The notes beneath the pieces were generated by a model. It did not search any database. It was not told the origin of the DNA and worked only from the letters and a program-made list of their open reading frames with translations. This document shows positions 17,663 through 25,329 of a DNA stretch of 27,086 nucleotides, one piece after another; the first letter of the stretch is position 1, and every line of letters starts with the position of its first letter. The DNA is taken from positions 1 to 27,086 of the IMG/VR virus record IMGVR_UViG_3300035698_003366; one strand, written 5' to 3'. The stretch is from a virus. A program made the translations under genes and the position numbers.

Positions 17663-17701
17663 TAATTTTTACGGGTCTGTACTTTTTATACAGGCCCGTA
17701 G
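17648..17701 (+). terminator. Overlapping alternative hairpins after dut
   Basis: Two mutually exclusive stems share one strand. Stem A: AGTACAGAC (17648-17656, end of dut) with GTCTGTACT (17675-17683), 9 bp, followed by TTTT. Stem B: TACGGGTCTGTA (17670-17681) with TACAGGCCCGTA (17689-17700), 12 bp with one G-U. Stem A ends in a U-tract and looks like the terminator form. Confidence 0.65.
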
Positions 17702-17729
17702 AAAGTTTACAAAATAATAAAAATAACTA

Positions 17730-17757
17730 TTGACTTTTGTGTAGAATTTATTATATT
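17730..17757 (+). promoter_or_regulatory. Sigma70-type promoter before gene 45
   Basis: -35 TTGACT (17730-17735), 16-base spacer, -10 TATATT (17752-17757). The 14 bases GAATTTATTATATT are identical in the promoter at 25410. It starts the clamp/clamp-loader unit. Confidence 0.75.
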
Positions 17758-17807
17758 ATAAGGTATACTTTATATCTGTATAAAAATTGAAATAGGAGTT
17801 TAATTAT

Positions 17808-18524
17808 ATGGAATCGATTTCGTATAAACATGAATTTTTTGACTTAGTTAGTCAACTAACACCATTCAATGATAAAATTGTTATTGAATACGATGAACAG
17901 AATGGTAAAATTAAAATTAGAAGACAGGATGCAGAAAAAACTGCTGCTTATATTTTATCAGCACCACATGATTTTTTTGGTCTTGAAGAAAAGATTGGTT
18001 TCTATAAATACACAGAATTTTATAGATTCCTAAAAACATTAAACAACCCAGAAATTAAAATCGATCAGAATAAATTGATGCTCTCTACTGATGCGAGTAA
18101 ATTTACTTACATCCTTTCAGACACATCAAGAATGAAAACTGGACCAGACGATTTTAGTATGGATTCTCCAGATTTTAAATTTGATTTAGATTCTGAATCA
18201 TTAATGGAAATTGTTAAGATGAGTACGTTGATTAAAAATTCCAAACACTCAGTCATCACTTGTGCTGAAGGTAAAATCAATATCAAAATTTGTATGGTAG
18301 AGGGAGATAACTCATTTGAAAAATCATTTGAAGCGACAGTTTCGAATAAAAAACTCGAACCATTAGAATTTAAAATATTTTCTGACTTCTTTACAAAATT
18401 ACCATCAAGACACGATTACGTGGTTTCTATAAAAGAACCCGGCCATTTGATTTTCGAAATGAAAGGGAAAGACATCCAATTAAAACTTTACACTGCGTTA
18501 CTTAGAAACAGAAAACGCGCATAA
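17808..18524 (+). CDS. 45: DNA polymerase sliding clamp, gp45-like
   Basis: Trimeric processivity clamp for DNA polymerase; in T4 it also activates late transcription. It has 238 aa (T4 gp45 is 228). No catalytic motif is expected. The identification uses length, the two-domain beta-rich pattern (start SYKHEFFDLVSQL, later YILSDTSRMKTGPDDF and HDYVVSIKEPGHLIFEMKG) and the adjacent gp44- and gp62-type loader genes, which is the T4 45-44-62 order. TAGGAG precedes the ATG. The strong promoter at 17730 lies directly upstream, fitting a protein needed in quantity. Confidence 0.93.
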   Translation: MESISYKHEFFDLVSQLTPFNDKIVIEYDEQNGKIKIRRQDAEKTAAYILSAPHDFFGLEEKIGFYKYTEFYRFLKTLNNPEIKIDQNKLMLSTDASKFTYILSDTSRMKTGPDDFSMDSPDFKFDLDSESLMEIVKMSTLIKNSKHSVITCAEGKINIKICMVEGDNSFEKSFEATVSNKKLEPLEFKIFSDFFTKLPSRHDYVVSIKEPGHLIFEMKGKDIQLKLYTALLRNRKRA

Positions 18525-18537
18525 ACAGGACAATAAC

Positions 18538-18951
18538 ATGGAAGATAATAATTTATTGGGACAACAGTACGACCTCCCTGAGAACAGAGATGAGTTCATT
18601 GACACAAAAAGTGGTGAGATTGTAGAGCAAGAGAAAATCAACCCTATGGATGTCATACGTAAGATTGCGGAGAAAATTGGTACAAAGATTCAAGACCCTA
18701 AAGTGAATTGTAAACATTGTTGGGGTAGAGGTTATGTTGGTAGAGATGCAAGAAACAAAGCACCTATCCCATGTCAATGTATTTATCCTAAAGCGGAGGA
18801 TGAAGAACAGATATTAGCACAACAGGTTGCTCAAGAAGGGATGCGTAAGTTGACAAGAAAACAACGTAGACAGCTTGAAGCCCACACCGAAAAGGAAAAG
18901 AAGAAAAAGAGTAAACGAGAATGGCAAAATAAACACAAGAAAAAGAAATAG
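18538..18951 (+). CDS. Zinc-finger protein with Lys-rich tail, unknown
   Basis: A 137-aa protein between the clamp and clamp-loader genes. Cysteines C58, C61, C79 and C81 (CKHCWGRGYVG and PCQC) form one zinc-binding unit of the DnaJ-like C-x-x-C-x-G-x-G kind. The C-terminus from about 105 is an extremely basic helix (KKKKSKREWQNKHKKKK), suggesting nucleic-acid contact. The position between genes 45 and 44 suggests a replication or transcription accessory role. T4 rpbA lies near gene 45, but I see no likeness to it. Confidence 0.8.
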   Translation: MEDNNLLGQQYDLPENRDEFIDTKSGEIVEQEKINPMDVIRKIAEKIGTKIQDPKVNCKHCWGRGYVGRDARNKAPIPCQCIYPKAEDEEQILAQQVAQEGMRKLTRKQRRQLEAHTEKEKKKKSKREWQNKHKKKK

Positions 18952-18961
18952 GAGTTTGTAA

Positions 18962-19918
18962 ATGAGTGAGATATATTGTAATCCTGATTTTACTTTGTTT
19001 CATGAAAAATATAGACCGATTCGTATTAAAGATATATTACTTCCACCAAATTTAAGACGTAAATTTGAACAGATAGTAGAATCAAACGACATTCCTAATA
19101 TGTTATTTTATTCTGTATCTCCGGGTGTTGGTAAAACGACTACGGCAAAGGCATTGGTTGAAGAATGTGATGTCGATTATATTTACATTAACACATCATT
19201 AGAACGTGGTATTGACGTATTGAGAAGTAAAATTTCCCGTTATGCTGAGTCTATGACATTCGATGATAAAAATAAAGTAGTTATATTGGATGAGTTTGAT
19301 GGTGCAACACCAGAACTTCAGGATGCATTGAGAGCTTCTATTGAAGAGTATCATGATGTGTGTAGGTTCATTTGTACTTGTAATGATACCAGTAAAATTA
19401 AAAATGCTCTTCAGTCAAGACTTGACCCTGTTGATTTTAATTTTAAAGATTTGGCAACTAAAAAAGTATTAATGCCTGAAATTGGAAAGCATCTTAGGAA
19501 GATTTTGAAAAATGAAGGTATTGCGCTTGATAGTCCTCAAACACTTCTTGAATTAATGAAAGCCTGTTATCCTGACATCAGAACAATGATTAAATTGCTT
19601 CGTGATTGTAATGAGCAATATGGTGTGATTAATAAAGAAATATTCAAAATTAAAAATCTTAATGATGAATTTTACAAAATGATTCTGACTAAGAAAATCA
19701 CAAAAGCACGTAAGTACATGTCGGATAATAGTGTCGAATATGGTGGGATATATTCATTGGTAAAAAAGAATATGCTCGATAATGGGATGGTTGAAGACAT
19801 GGGTGTGAGAGCACAACTATATATCATGCTAAATGAGTTTGATTTTAGACATGCATTTGTAAATGATAAAGAATTAAATTTCGCGGCGTGTTTATTTGAA
19901 ATGCGTAAAGTGATGTAA
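18962..19918 (+). CDS. 44: Clamp loader ATPase subunit, gp44-like
   Basis: AAA+ ATPase that opens the gp45 ring and loads it on primer-template DNA. It has 318 aa (T4 gp44 is 319). Walker A is SPGVGKTTTAKAL (residues 53-65). Walker B is KVVILDEFDGA. Sensor 1 is FICTCND, and the arginine-finger motif is LQSRLDPVDF. The start FHEKYRPIRIKDILLP is typical of replication factor C small subunits. TAGGAG precedes the ATG. Its partner subunit gp62 is separated from it by an inserted glycosyltransferase gene. Confidence 0.95.
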   Translation: MSEIYCNPDFTLFHEKYRPIRIKDILLPPNLRRKFEQIVESNDIPNMLFYSVSPGVGKTTTAKALVEECDVDYIYINTSLERGIDVLRSKISRYAESMTFDDKNKVVILDEFDGATPELQDALRASIEEYHDVCRFICTCNDTSKIKNALQSRLDPVDFNFKDLATKKVLMPEIGKHLRKILKNEGIALDSPQTLLELMKACYPDIRTMIKLLRDCNEQYGVINKEIFKIKNLNDEFYKMILTKKITKARKYMSDNSVEYGGIYSLVKKNMLDNGMVEDMGVRAQLYIMLNEFDFRHAFVNDKELNFAACLFEMRKVM

Positions 19919-19927
19919 GGAGATATA

Positions 19928-20701
19928 ATGGTTCCCAATATAGTAGTTGCAAGATATAGTGATGAAACATTCAATACATATTTTGTTCCATCAGCTAAAA
20001 GATTTCCAGTTCCATGTTTTCAAATTGGTGACAAACCAGATACTGATGGAAACTTGATAAGACAACAAATAAATAATAAGTATTTCATGATAACACAAAT
20101 GTTAATGGGGAATAAAGCTATTACAGATGAAACAATCGTTATATTTATTCACGAAGATGTGAATATAATGGACAATCACTTTATTGACAAAATAAATATG
20201 TTGTTCACCGAAAAACCAGAAATTGGTGTGATGGGTGTTGCGGGTGTAAAACAAATACACAAAGAAGGGTGGTGGTTTGATGGAAAAAATGAACCAGTGG
20301 GTCACATCGTTGAAGGTGTTGATGGTAAGAATATTACAGAAGGGAAACACACAGTATATGGTGCAGTTGGTTACTTTGATGACTGCGTTGCTGTTGAAGG
20401 TTGCGTCTTAGCAATACGTGGTTCTCTTCTTAAAGCTGGAATGGCATTCGATATACAAACTTATAAAAATGATAAAGATATGTATGCAATGGATATATGC
20501 ATTCAAGCGTTACAACGTGGATACAAAGTTGCTGTTGCTGACATATTGGTTTACCACAAATCTTGCAGAACAAGAACAGCATCAGAAAGTTGGACAAAGG
20601 GGAAATCTTTATTCAATGAAAAATATAAAGATTTGAATTTCCCAATTAAATCATCCGATTTTGATTTCAAACGAAATGAAGTAATGGAAGTGGAGATATA
20701 A
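19928..20701 (+). CDS. Family 2-like glycosyltransferase (StrF-like domain)
   Basis: A 257-aa probable nucleotide-sugar glycosyltransferase. Features are IVIFIHEDVNIMD (a His-Glu-Asp acidic metal/sugar site like the H-D-D of the StrF-type GT-A domain), PEIGVMGVAGVKQIH, VEGCVLAIRGSLL, and late DICIQALQRGYKVAVADI...YHKS. It lies between gp44 and gp62, genes that act as one complex and are adjacent in T4, so it is an insertion. AAGGAG precedes the ATG, and its stop overlaps the gp62 start (TAATG). The acceptor is unknown: modified phage DNA bases or host surface are both possible. Confidence 0.78.
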   Translation: MVPNIVVARYSDETFNTYFVPSAKRFPVPCFQIGDKPDTDGNLIRQQINNKYFMITQMLMGNKAITDETIVIFIHEDVNIMDNHFIDKINMLFTEKPEIGVMGVAGVKQIHKEGWWFDGKNEPVGHIVEGVDGKNITEGKHTVYGAVGYFDDCVAVEGCVLAIRGSLLKAGMAFDIQTYKNDKDMYAMDICIQALQRGYKVAVADILVYHKSCRTRTASESWTKGKSLFNEKYKDLNFPIKSSDFDFKRNEVMEVEI

Positions 20702-21114
20702 TGGACAAGCCCTGGGACTATATTGATGCAATGACTGTGGATAAAAAAGATTTAGATATGTCAGACCCTGATATATCTAAAAATTATAATCCATATATGG
20801 TTAACAGGTGGTTATCATCGGTTGATATATTCATTCCTATTGTAAATGAAATAAATCAACATGGTCATTTGATGTCAAAGCAATCACATTATAATTTTTT
20901 AAAAGGTGTGTTACCTAAACAGAAAGTATTCATTGATTATAAAAGTGTTAAGATACATAAAGATTTAGATTTGGATAATATAAAATATATCGCATCATAT
21001 TTCCAAGTGGGAATTAAAGAAGCAAAGATGTATATTGCTACGATGACTGCTGAAGAAATTAAAAAAATCTTAAAATCTTTTAAATATGGCATGAATGATA
21101 TGGCAGAAATATAA
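20701..21114 (+). CDS. 62: Clamp loader small subunit, gp62-like
   Basis: Non-ATPase subunit that joins gp44 in the clamp-loading complex. It has 137 aa, shorter than T4 gp62 (187) but like the short form in other T4-like phages. The pattern DYIDAMTVDKKDL...YNPYMVNRWLS, then NEINQHGHLMSKQSHYNFLKGVLPKQK fits that family (Y-x-P-x-x-x-N-R-x-L-S, then the Y-x-F-L core). The start codon overlaps the stop of the glycosyltransferase gene, so translation is coupled. Confidence 0.85.
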   Translation: MDKPWDYIDAMTVDKKDLDMSDPDISKNYNPYMVNRWLSSVDIFIPIVNEINQHGHLMSKQSHYNFLKGVLPKQKVFIDYKSVKIHKDLDLDNIKYIASYFQVGIKEAKMYIATMTAEEIKKILKSFKYGMNDMAEI

Positions 21115-21117
21115 ATA
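21110..21117 (+). promoter_or_regulatory. Possible T4-type late promoter box
   Basis: TATAAATA at the end of gene 62, 21 bases before the next ATG. It matches the T4 late core, but in AT-rich DNA this 8-mer is expected by chance. Confidence 0.25.
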
Positions 21118-21137
21118 CTTAATGGAGAAGTGGTTAC

Positions 21138-21662
21138 ATGGATAAGATTAAGGAGATTAACATGCGATATAGACCACCATTGAGAGAAAATAAACCATAT
21201 TGGATTCCTATTGTGTGTAAAAATAGAGATTATTTGATTGGTTATTTGAATGGGATAGGTTTAGTTGAATTTACATTGATGGACGTTTTAAAACAAATGA
21301 AGATAAATTTCAATTTTAACGATTTGGATTTATTTTTAGATTCGTCTCGATTCAATGATGTGATGGAAGATGGAAGACGTGAACATGAAATAGGTGAAAA
21401 AGAAAAGAAGGCTCTCTTTTTAACATTATTTAAAAATAAACTTAAATCGATGAGCAATAATAACCATATAGAAAATATTACCAGCTATGATGATGTGCTG
21501 AGAGTAGAATGTCTTTGTGGTTTAGGGTTTTATTCTTGGAATAGTTTTGATAGCATCCCGGCAGAACAATTTAGTTGTTCAGAATGTGGGAGAGTGTTGA
21601 TTGACTACACAGGAAATGACGATTATATATATGAATTCGATGGGGGAAAAAATGAAAATTAA
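21138..21662 (+). CDS. Zinc-ribbon protein of unknown function
   Basis: A 174-aa protein that I do not recognise. The N-terminal 110 residues are alpha/beta (IPIVCKNRDYLIGYLNGIGLVEF; a very acidic stretch FNFNDLDLFLDSS; a charged helix EDGRREHEIGEKEKKAL). The C-terminal part has a zinc-ribbon-like set: VECLCGLGFYSW followed about 20 residues later by FSCSECGRVLIDY. A second ATG at 21162 (MRYRPPL) has the better Shine-Dalgarno (AAGGAG, 6 bases upstream) and may be the true start. Its end overlaps the next gene by 11 bases. Confidence 0.75.
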   Translation: MDKIKEINMRYRPPLRENKPYWIPIVCKNRDYLIGYLNGIGLVEFTLMDVLKQMKINFNFNDLDLFLDSSRFNDVMEDGRREHEIGEKEKKALFLTLFKNKLKSMSNNNHIENITSYDDVLRVECLCGLGFYSWNSFDSIPAEQFSCSECGRVLIDYTGNDDYIYEFDGGKNEN

Positions 21663-21828
21663 CAAAAAAGTTAAATGTTTACATTGCGGACAAACAATTA
21701 CATGCAATGAACTTGCATGTGTGCGAAAATGTGGTTGTGGTAAAGTTGGTATCAATGGTGAATTGATTACTGAAGGTGTTGCCGGAATTGATTATATAGA
21801 TGTATCACCAAAATTGCTAAATGAATAA
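21652..21828 (+). CDS. Small Cys-rich zinc-binding protein
   Basis: 58 aa from the ATG at 21652, which follows GGGGGAAAA. An upstream in-frame TTG would extend it but lacks a ribosome site. Pattern CLHCGQTI...CGCGKVGINGEL is the short phage zinc-knuckle family in which CxxCG and CxCG surround a conserved V-x-G-G/E element. Function unknown. It overlaps the upstream gene by 11 bases. Confidence 0.7.
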   Translation: MKINKKVKCLHCGQTITCNELACVRKCGCGKVGINGELITEGVAGIDYIDVSPKLLNE

Positions 21829-21841
21829 TAGGAGTTGGGAT

Positions 21842-23071
21842 ATGATAGTTTGTAAAAAATGTGGTCATGATGAATTCGTAAGAAAGGGTGTAGACCCTGC
21901 GAGCGGTAGAAAAAGACACAAATGTAAAAACTGCGGTTCACAAGCATGGCCTGTTGAAGTTGAAGTTGATGCTGATAAGGAAGTTGTAGAACATAATATC
22001 AAACTTGCTAAACAGAAACAAAAACTTCAAGATAAAAATAGAATCGAAAACAAATCATTCAGAAAAGTAGCAAGAGCCGAAAATGCTTTTGAGGAATACA
22101 TCAAGAGTTTGTGTGACCTTCTTGACAAAAAAACATTCCCGTTAGCCAGCAAACATGAAGAAACCGATTCTGCCACAACAATGATTATACAATTATCTGA
22201 TACTCATTTCAACGAACTTGTTGATTTGGGAGACAATGCTAATAAGTATGATTTTAAAATTGCAAGTAAACGTATGTATAATTTCTCTGGAAGAATCATC
22301 AAGCATATAGAATTACACAATATAAGCACAGTATTTCTTGTAATGACAGGTGATTTGATTAACAGTGATAGAAGACCAGACGAACTTATGAACATGGCCA
22401 CAAACAGAGGTAAAGCTACTCTCCTTGGATTAGATTTGATACGCAATTTTATATCAGATATAAGTGGTGTCGCAAATATAAACATAATTTCTGTAAGTGG
22501 GAATGAATCACGAATCAGAGAAGAATTTACTATGGGCAAATTTTTCGCAACTGACAATTTTGATTTCATGATTTACGAAATGCTAAAAAGATTATTCAAA
22601 AAAGATAGACGTGTGAATTTCATTGATGGTTCTAATCAAGAATTTGTTTTAGGATTAAATGGTAACAACTTTTTAATCACTCATGGTAATTTCTTGGGTA
22701 GACAAATGAAGTCTGTTGATGTTGCTAAAACTGTAACTCGATTTATTCAAGGTAGAAACATCAAAATCGATTATATAGTGTGTGGGCATCTACATGAAAC
22801 AAAAATTAAAGATTCGTTGATGAGAAGCGGTAGTCTTGTTGGTGCTAATGACTATTCTGATAAAGGATTAAACCTCACAAGTAAAGCAAGTCAAAATATG
22901 TATTTGGTGTATAGTGATGGTTATGTTGATTCAATTAGAGTTGATTTACAAAAAGTAAATGATAGTGATATTATGTATGATATTGATGAAACATTAGAAG
23001 AGTATAACGCAAAAAGTCTCGACAAAATCAAAGATGTTGAGAATGTATTAATTTATAAAACAATCATTTAA
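21842..23071 (+). CDS. Zinc-ribbon + metallophosphoesterase
   Basis: 409 aa from the ATG at 21842, which sits 7 bases after AGGAG. N-terminal zinc ribbon C4-x2-C7...C28-x2-C31 (CKKCGHDEF, KCKNCGSQ), like those of transposases. Then a charged linker (about 45-110) and a calcineurin-like phosphoesterase domain with D-x-H in QLSDTHFNEL, GD in VMTGDLINSD, GNE in SVSGNESR, H in LITHGNFLG and GHxH in VCGHLHE. The usual GNH has become GNE, as in several phage and Mre11-like branches. Ribbon plus nuclease-type phosphoesterase suggests action on nucleic acid, possibly a gp47-like repair nuclease, although no gp46-type partner is seen here. Confidence 0.85.
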   Translation: MIVCKKCGHDEFVRKGVDPASGRKRHKCKNCGSQAWPVEVEVDADKEVVEHNIKLAKQKQKLQDKNRIENKSFRKVARAENAFEEYIKSLCDLLDKKTFPLASKHEETDSATTMIIQLSDTHFNELVDLGDNANKYDFKIASKRMYNFSGRIIKHIELHNISTVFLVMTGDLINSDRRPDELMNMATNRGKATLLGLDLIRNFISDISGVANINIISVSGNESRIREEFTMGKFFATDNFDFMIYEMLKRLFKKDRRVNFIDGSNQEFVLGLNGNNFLITHGNFLGRQMKSVDVAKTVTRFIQGRNIKIDYIVCGHLHETKIKDSLMRSGSLVGANDYSDKGLNLTSKASQNMYLVYSDGYVDSIRVDLQKVNDSDIMYDIDETLEEYNAKSLDKIKDVENVLIYKTII

Positions 23072-23087
23072 CGAAAGGAAGATTGAG

Positions 23088-23402
23088 ATGAGTGGTGTTA
23101 AAAGTGAAGAAGTAACATTTGAGCCTTTGTATGATAATGTGTTGGTGATAATGGAGGACGGTGGAGAAACAGAAACACCGGGCGGTCTTATCATCGTTGA
23201 TAACCCAGTATCCAAATCATATTCAAAAGCTACAGTAATTAAAGCTGGAAATGGTTTTAGAGTTCAAAATGGTACATTGAGACCATTGAAAGTTAAAGCT
23301 GGTGATAAAATTATTTTCAGAAAAATGACAGAAATTTCTATCACGCTTGAAGGTGTAGATTATTTTGTAGTTTCTGAAGCAAATATCATTGGTATAATGT
23401 AA
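23088..23402 (+). CDS. GroES-like co-chaperonin (gp31 role)
   Basis: A 104-aa Cpn10 protein. The family pattern is clear: FEPLYDNVLVIME at the start, ETPGGLIIVD for the mobile-loop end, a conserved G-x-V/A region (ATVIKAGNGF), LKVKAGDKIIFRKM, and the C-terminal VVSEANIIGIM. In T4, gp31 replaces host GroES so that GroEL can fold the large capsid protein. A phage GroES in a T4-like genome suggests the same role, but gene order cannot prove it. GAAAGGAAG precedes the ATG. The length is normal, with no insertion. Confidence 0.92.
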   Translation: MSGVKSEEVTFEPLYDNVLVIMEDGGETETPGGLIIVDNPVSKSYSKATVIKAGNGFRVQNGTLRPLKVKAGDKIIFRKMTEISITLEGVDYFVVSEANIIGIM

Positions 23403-23409
23403 GAGGTGT

Positions 23410-23499
23410 GTGGCTTCTGAATCATTATGTAGAGATTACGTCCCGATCAGTGAAGCTGATATGGATGAAGATTTTAAAGTTGATACACAATCAAATTAA
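23410..23499 (+). CDS. Hypothetical 29-aa peptide
   Basis: GTG start 7 bases after the co-chaperonin stop, preceded by AGAGG. Frame MASESLCRDYVPISEADMDEDF..., acidic. Supported only by position, ribosome site and lack of other content. A TATAAT (23507-23512) follows, but I see no matching -35. Confidence 0.35.
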   Translation: MASESLCRDYVPISEADMDEDFKVDTQSN

Positions 23500-23535
23500 A
23501 ACGTAGTATAATTAATAGAAATAATAATTCATAAA

Positions 23536-23563
23536 TGAGTGGGGGGTGAAAGCCCCCATCTCA
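23536..23563 (+). promoter_or_regulatory. Strong stem-loop before small gene
   Basis: TGAG-TGGGGG pairs with CCCCCA-T-CTCA (one bulged T, loop GTGAAAG). There is no U-tract, so it is more likely a cis element or RNA 5'/3' end structure than a classic terminator. A GTG start candidate (23546) lies in the loop. Confidence 0.6.
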
Positions 23564-23572
23564 GTAAAAGAT

Positions 23573-23737
23573 ATGTATATGAAAAAATGTAAAATATTTA
23601 ATTTATCAACAGAAAATTGTAGTGACCTACACAAAAAGAATTTGGATGATATAAATGAATTCATTGCAGATAAATGTGATGTGGATATATGTATTAAGGA
23701 ACGATCTGAAATTGCTATTGTTTACTATGAAATTTAA
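23573..23737 (+). CDS. Hypothetical 54-aa protein
   Basis: Small protein MYMKKCKIFNLSTENCSDLH... ending IVYYEI. A GTG at 23546 in the same frame is possible but lies inside the hairpin loop, so I use the ATG at 23573. It has four cysteines and mixed charge. Function unknown. Confidence 0.5.
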   Translation: MYMKKCKIFNLSTENCSDLHKKNLDDINEFIADKCDVDICIKERSEIAIVYYEI

Positions 23738-23753
23738 AAATTAGGAGAGTAAA

Positions 23754-23966
23754 ATGAAAAAGTGGTTACTCAGTATGTTGAAGCCGTTTATCAAGAAACA
23801 AATGATTAAAGTTCTTGGTAATGAAGAATATCAAAAAGAATTGATCACAAAATTAAACGATAGAGTTGACATCCCTAAGATTGATGAAGCTGCTGAAGCT
23901 AAAGCATTGAATCAAATTTATGATGCATTGCAAACATTGTCACTTGAAATCGTGGACAAAATATAA
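23754..23966 (+). CDS. Small helical protein, 70 aa
   Basis: Unknown function; recognisable as a recurrent type of small phage protein with a basic, amphipathic N-terminal helix (KKWLLSMLKPFIKKQMIKVL) and a second half rich in Ala and Glu (KLNDRVDIPKIDEAAEAKAL). It might contact a membrane through the first helix. GGAGA precedes the ATG with good spacing. Its stop overlaps the next start (TAATG). Confidence 0.7.
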   Translation: MKKWLLSMLKPFIKKQMIKVLGNEEYQKELITKLNDRVDIPKIDEAAEAKALNQIYDALQTLSLEIVDKI

Positions 23967-24234
23967 TGAATTTAATATTATTTAAAAATCATGTTGAGTT
24001 TGAAACATATAGTAATGATTCAATATTTATAGTTGGATTCTCAAAAACCAAAAAAATAAAATAAAAGGATTATATTTTATATTCAATTCACCAATCAAAT
24101 ACAACTCACAATATATTGATTGCGATACATTCCTTGTCAAATATGGTGAATGTAATAATAAATATGGATTTTGGTTAAAAAGAGATTCATTAAATAGAAT
24201 CTTAGCATTTAATAATTGCAAGGGAATAAAATGA
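23966..24234 (+). pseudogene. Hypothetical protein, frameshifted in an A-run
   Basis: ATG 23966 overlaps the upstream stop. The frame MNLILFKNHVEFETYSNDSI... ends at 24062-24064, after an A7 run. The -1 frame then continues without break (IKGLYFIFNSPIKYNSQYI... to FNNCKGIK) and ends next to the kinase start. Read together it is about 88 aa and would fill the gap exactly. The product is unrecognised. The missing base may be decay, a sequence error, or -1 frameshifting on the A-run. Confidence 0.5.
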
Positions 24235-25013
24235 AATATGTGATACTATTAAGTGGAAAAATGCAAGTCGGGAAAAATGTGGCAGCGGATTTCTTAATTG
24301 AAAAGTTTAAAGATAAGAAGTTGACAGTTGAAACTGATTTATTTGCACATGATTTAAAAAATAATTGTAAAGACGATTTTAAAAAATTAGCAACATATCT
24401 TAATGGGTATGCTGAAGGTTTAAAATCATTAGTCAATACATTTGTATCTGTCATGACTAAAAATGAAATGCTTGAATCTCTTATTAATGCAATTGATGAA
24501 ATCAAAGTAAAAGATGAAAATTTCTTTGAAAATAAAAATGGCGTGACCCGTGCATTACTTCAAATCTATGGAACTGAAATCTTTAGAGATAGAGTTGATT
24601 CAGATTTTTGGGCAAAACAAGTACGTAATAGAGCAATCAAATCTGATGCTGATGTTATCATTGTGACTGATGCAAGATTTCCAAATGAAATTAATGCATT
24701 TGGTGATGTCAATAGTGACGATATTAAGGTCATTTCTATCAGAGTTGAAAGAAATACTGATGTAAGAGATGAGCACGAGTCTGAGACCGCACTGGGTGGT
24801 TATAATGAATGGAACTACATTATAGATAACAATGGTAGCCTTGAAGATTTAAAGGGTGCTACGAGCCTTATAATAGAAGATATACTGAACCATGATGAAT
24901 CTGGTGATGCACCTGTAGAGGTATTCTTAAATGATGAATATAAAGCTGTATGGGAAAATGCCAAAGCCGAAGAGAAGAAACAGAAAGAAGTCGAAAATAT
25001 ATTAAGGCATTAA
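24231..25013 (+). CDS. Deoxynucleoside monophosphate kinase, gp1-like
   Basis: Phosphorylates dNMPs to dNDPs for phage DNA synthesis. 260 aa from the ATG at 24231 (AAGGGA just upstream); an in-frame TTG at 24216 is a poorer start. P-loop LLSGKMQVGKN (about 6-16). Later segments fit the phage dNMP kinase fold: LLQIYGTEIFRDRVDSDFWA, VIIVTDARFPNEINAF, and ISIRVERN. The C-terminal helix is highly charged. T4 gp1 is 241 aa. Together with NrdJ, ThyX and dUTPase it completes a phage nucleotide supply. Confidence 0.88.
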   Translation: MKYVILLSGKMQVGKNVAADFLIEKFKDKKLTVETDLFAHDLKNNCKDDFKKLATYLNGYAEGLKSLVNTFVSVMTKNEMLESLINAIDEIKVKDENFFENKNGVTRALLQIYGTEIFRDRVDSDFWAKQVRNRAIKSDADVIIVTDARFPNEINAFGDVNSDDIKVISIRVERNTDVRDEHESETALGGYNEWNYIIDNNGSLEDLKGATSLIIEDILNHDESGDAPVEVFLNDEYKAVWENAKAEEKKQKEVENILRH

Positions 25014-25073
25014 TGAAAAAATACAGAAAGAGAATTAAACCAGAAATTTCCGATATTAATTGAGGACTTTATT

Positions 25074-25256
25074 ATGTCATGTAAATGTCAGAATTGTGGT
25101 GAACAATATTGCGTTGATGTTATTGTACAAGACGAAATTTGGATACACATTAAACCATCAGATAAAGAGGATGTTGGTGGTTTACTTTGCGGTTCATGTA
25201 TCATGAAACGTATCGAAGAACTTGGTGAGTATGGAGCATATCACCTTGTGCAATAA
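25074..25256 (+). CDS. Small zinc-binding phage protein, 60 aa
   Basis: Common short phage protein of unknown function. Two Cys pairs (CQNCGEQY and LLCGSCIMKRIE) flank the conserved middle VIVQDEIWIHIKP. The pattern V-x-D-E-x-W...I-K-P...G-L-L-C-x-x-C-I is very typical of the family. GAGGA precedes the ATG. A 16-codon frame at 25013-25063, overlapping the kinase stop, is too short to call. This is the last ordinary gene before the RNA region. Confidence 0.8.
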   Translation: MSCKCQNCGEQYCVDVIVQDEIWIHIKPSDKEDVGGLLCGSCIMKRIEELGEYGAYHLVQ

Positions 25257-25329
25257 AATAAATAAACCTTGCGTATAAAAATGGCGGTAATTATATTAGT
25301 ATTGTTCTTTTAAAGAGATAGAAAAGATA

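Noticed and set aside
20418-20636. 72-aa frame inside the glycosyltransferase gene
   Set aside because: Shadow of a clear gene in another frame.
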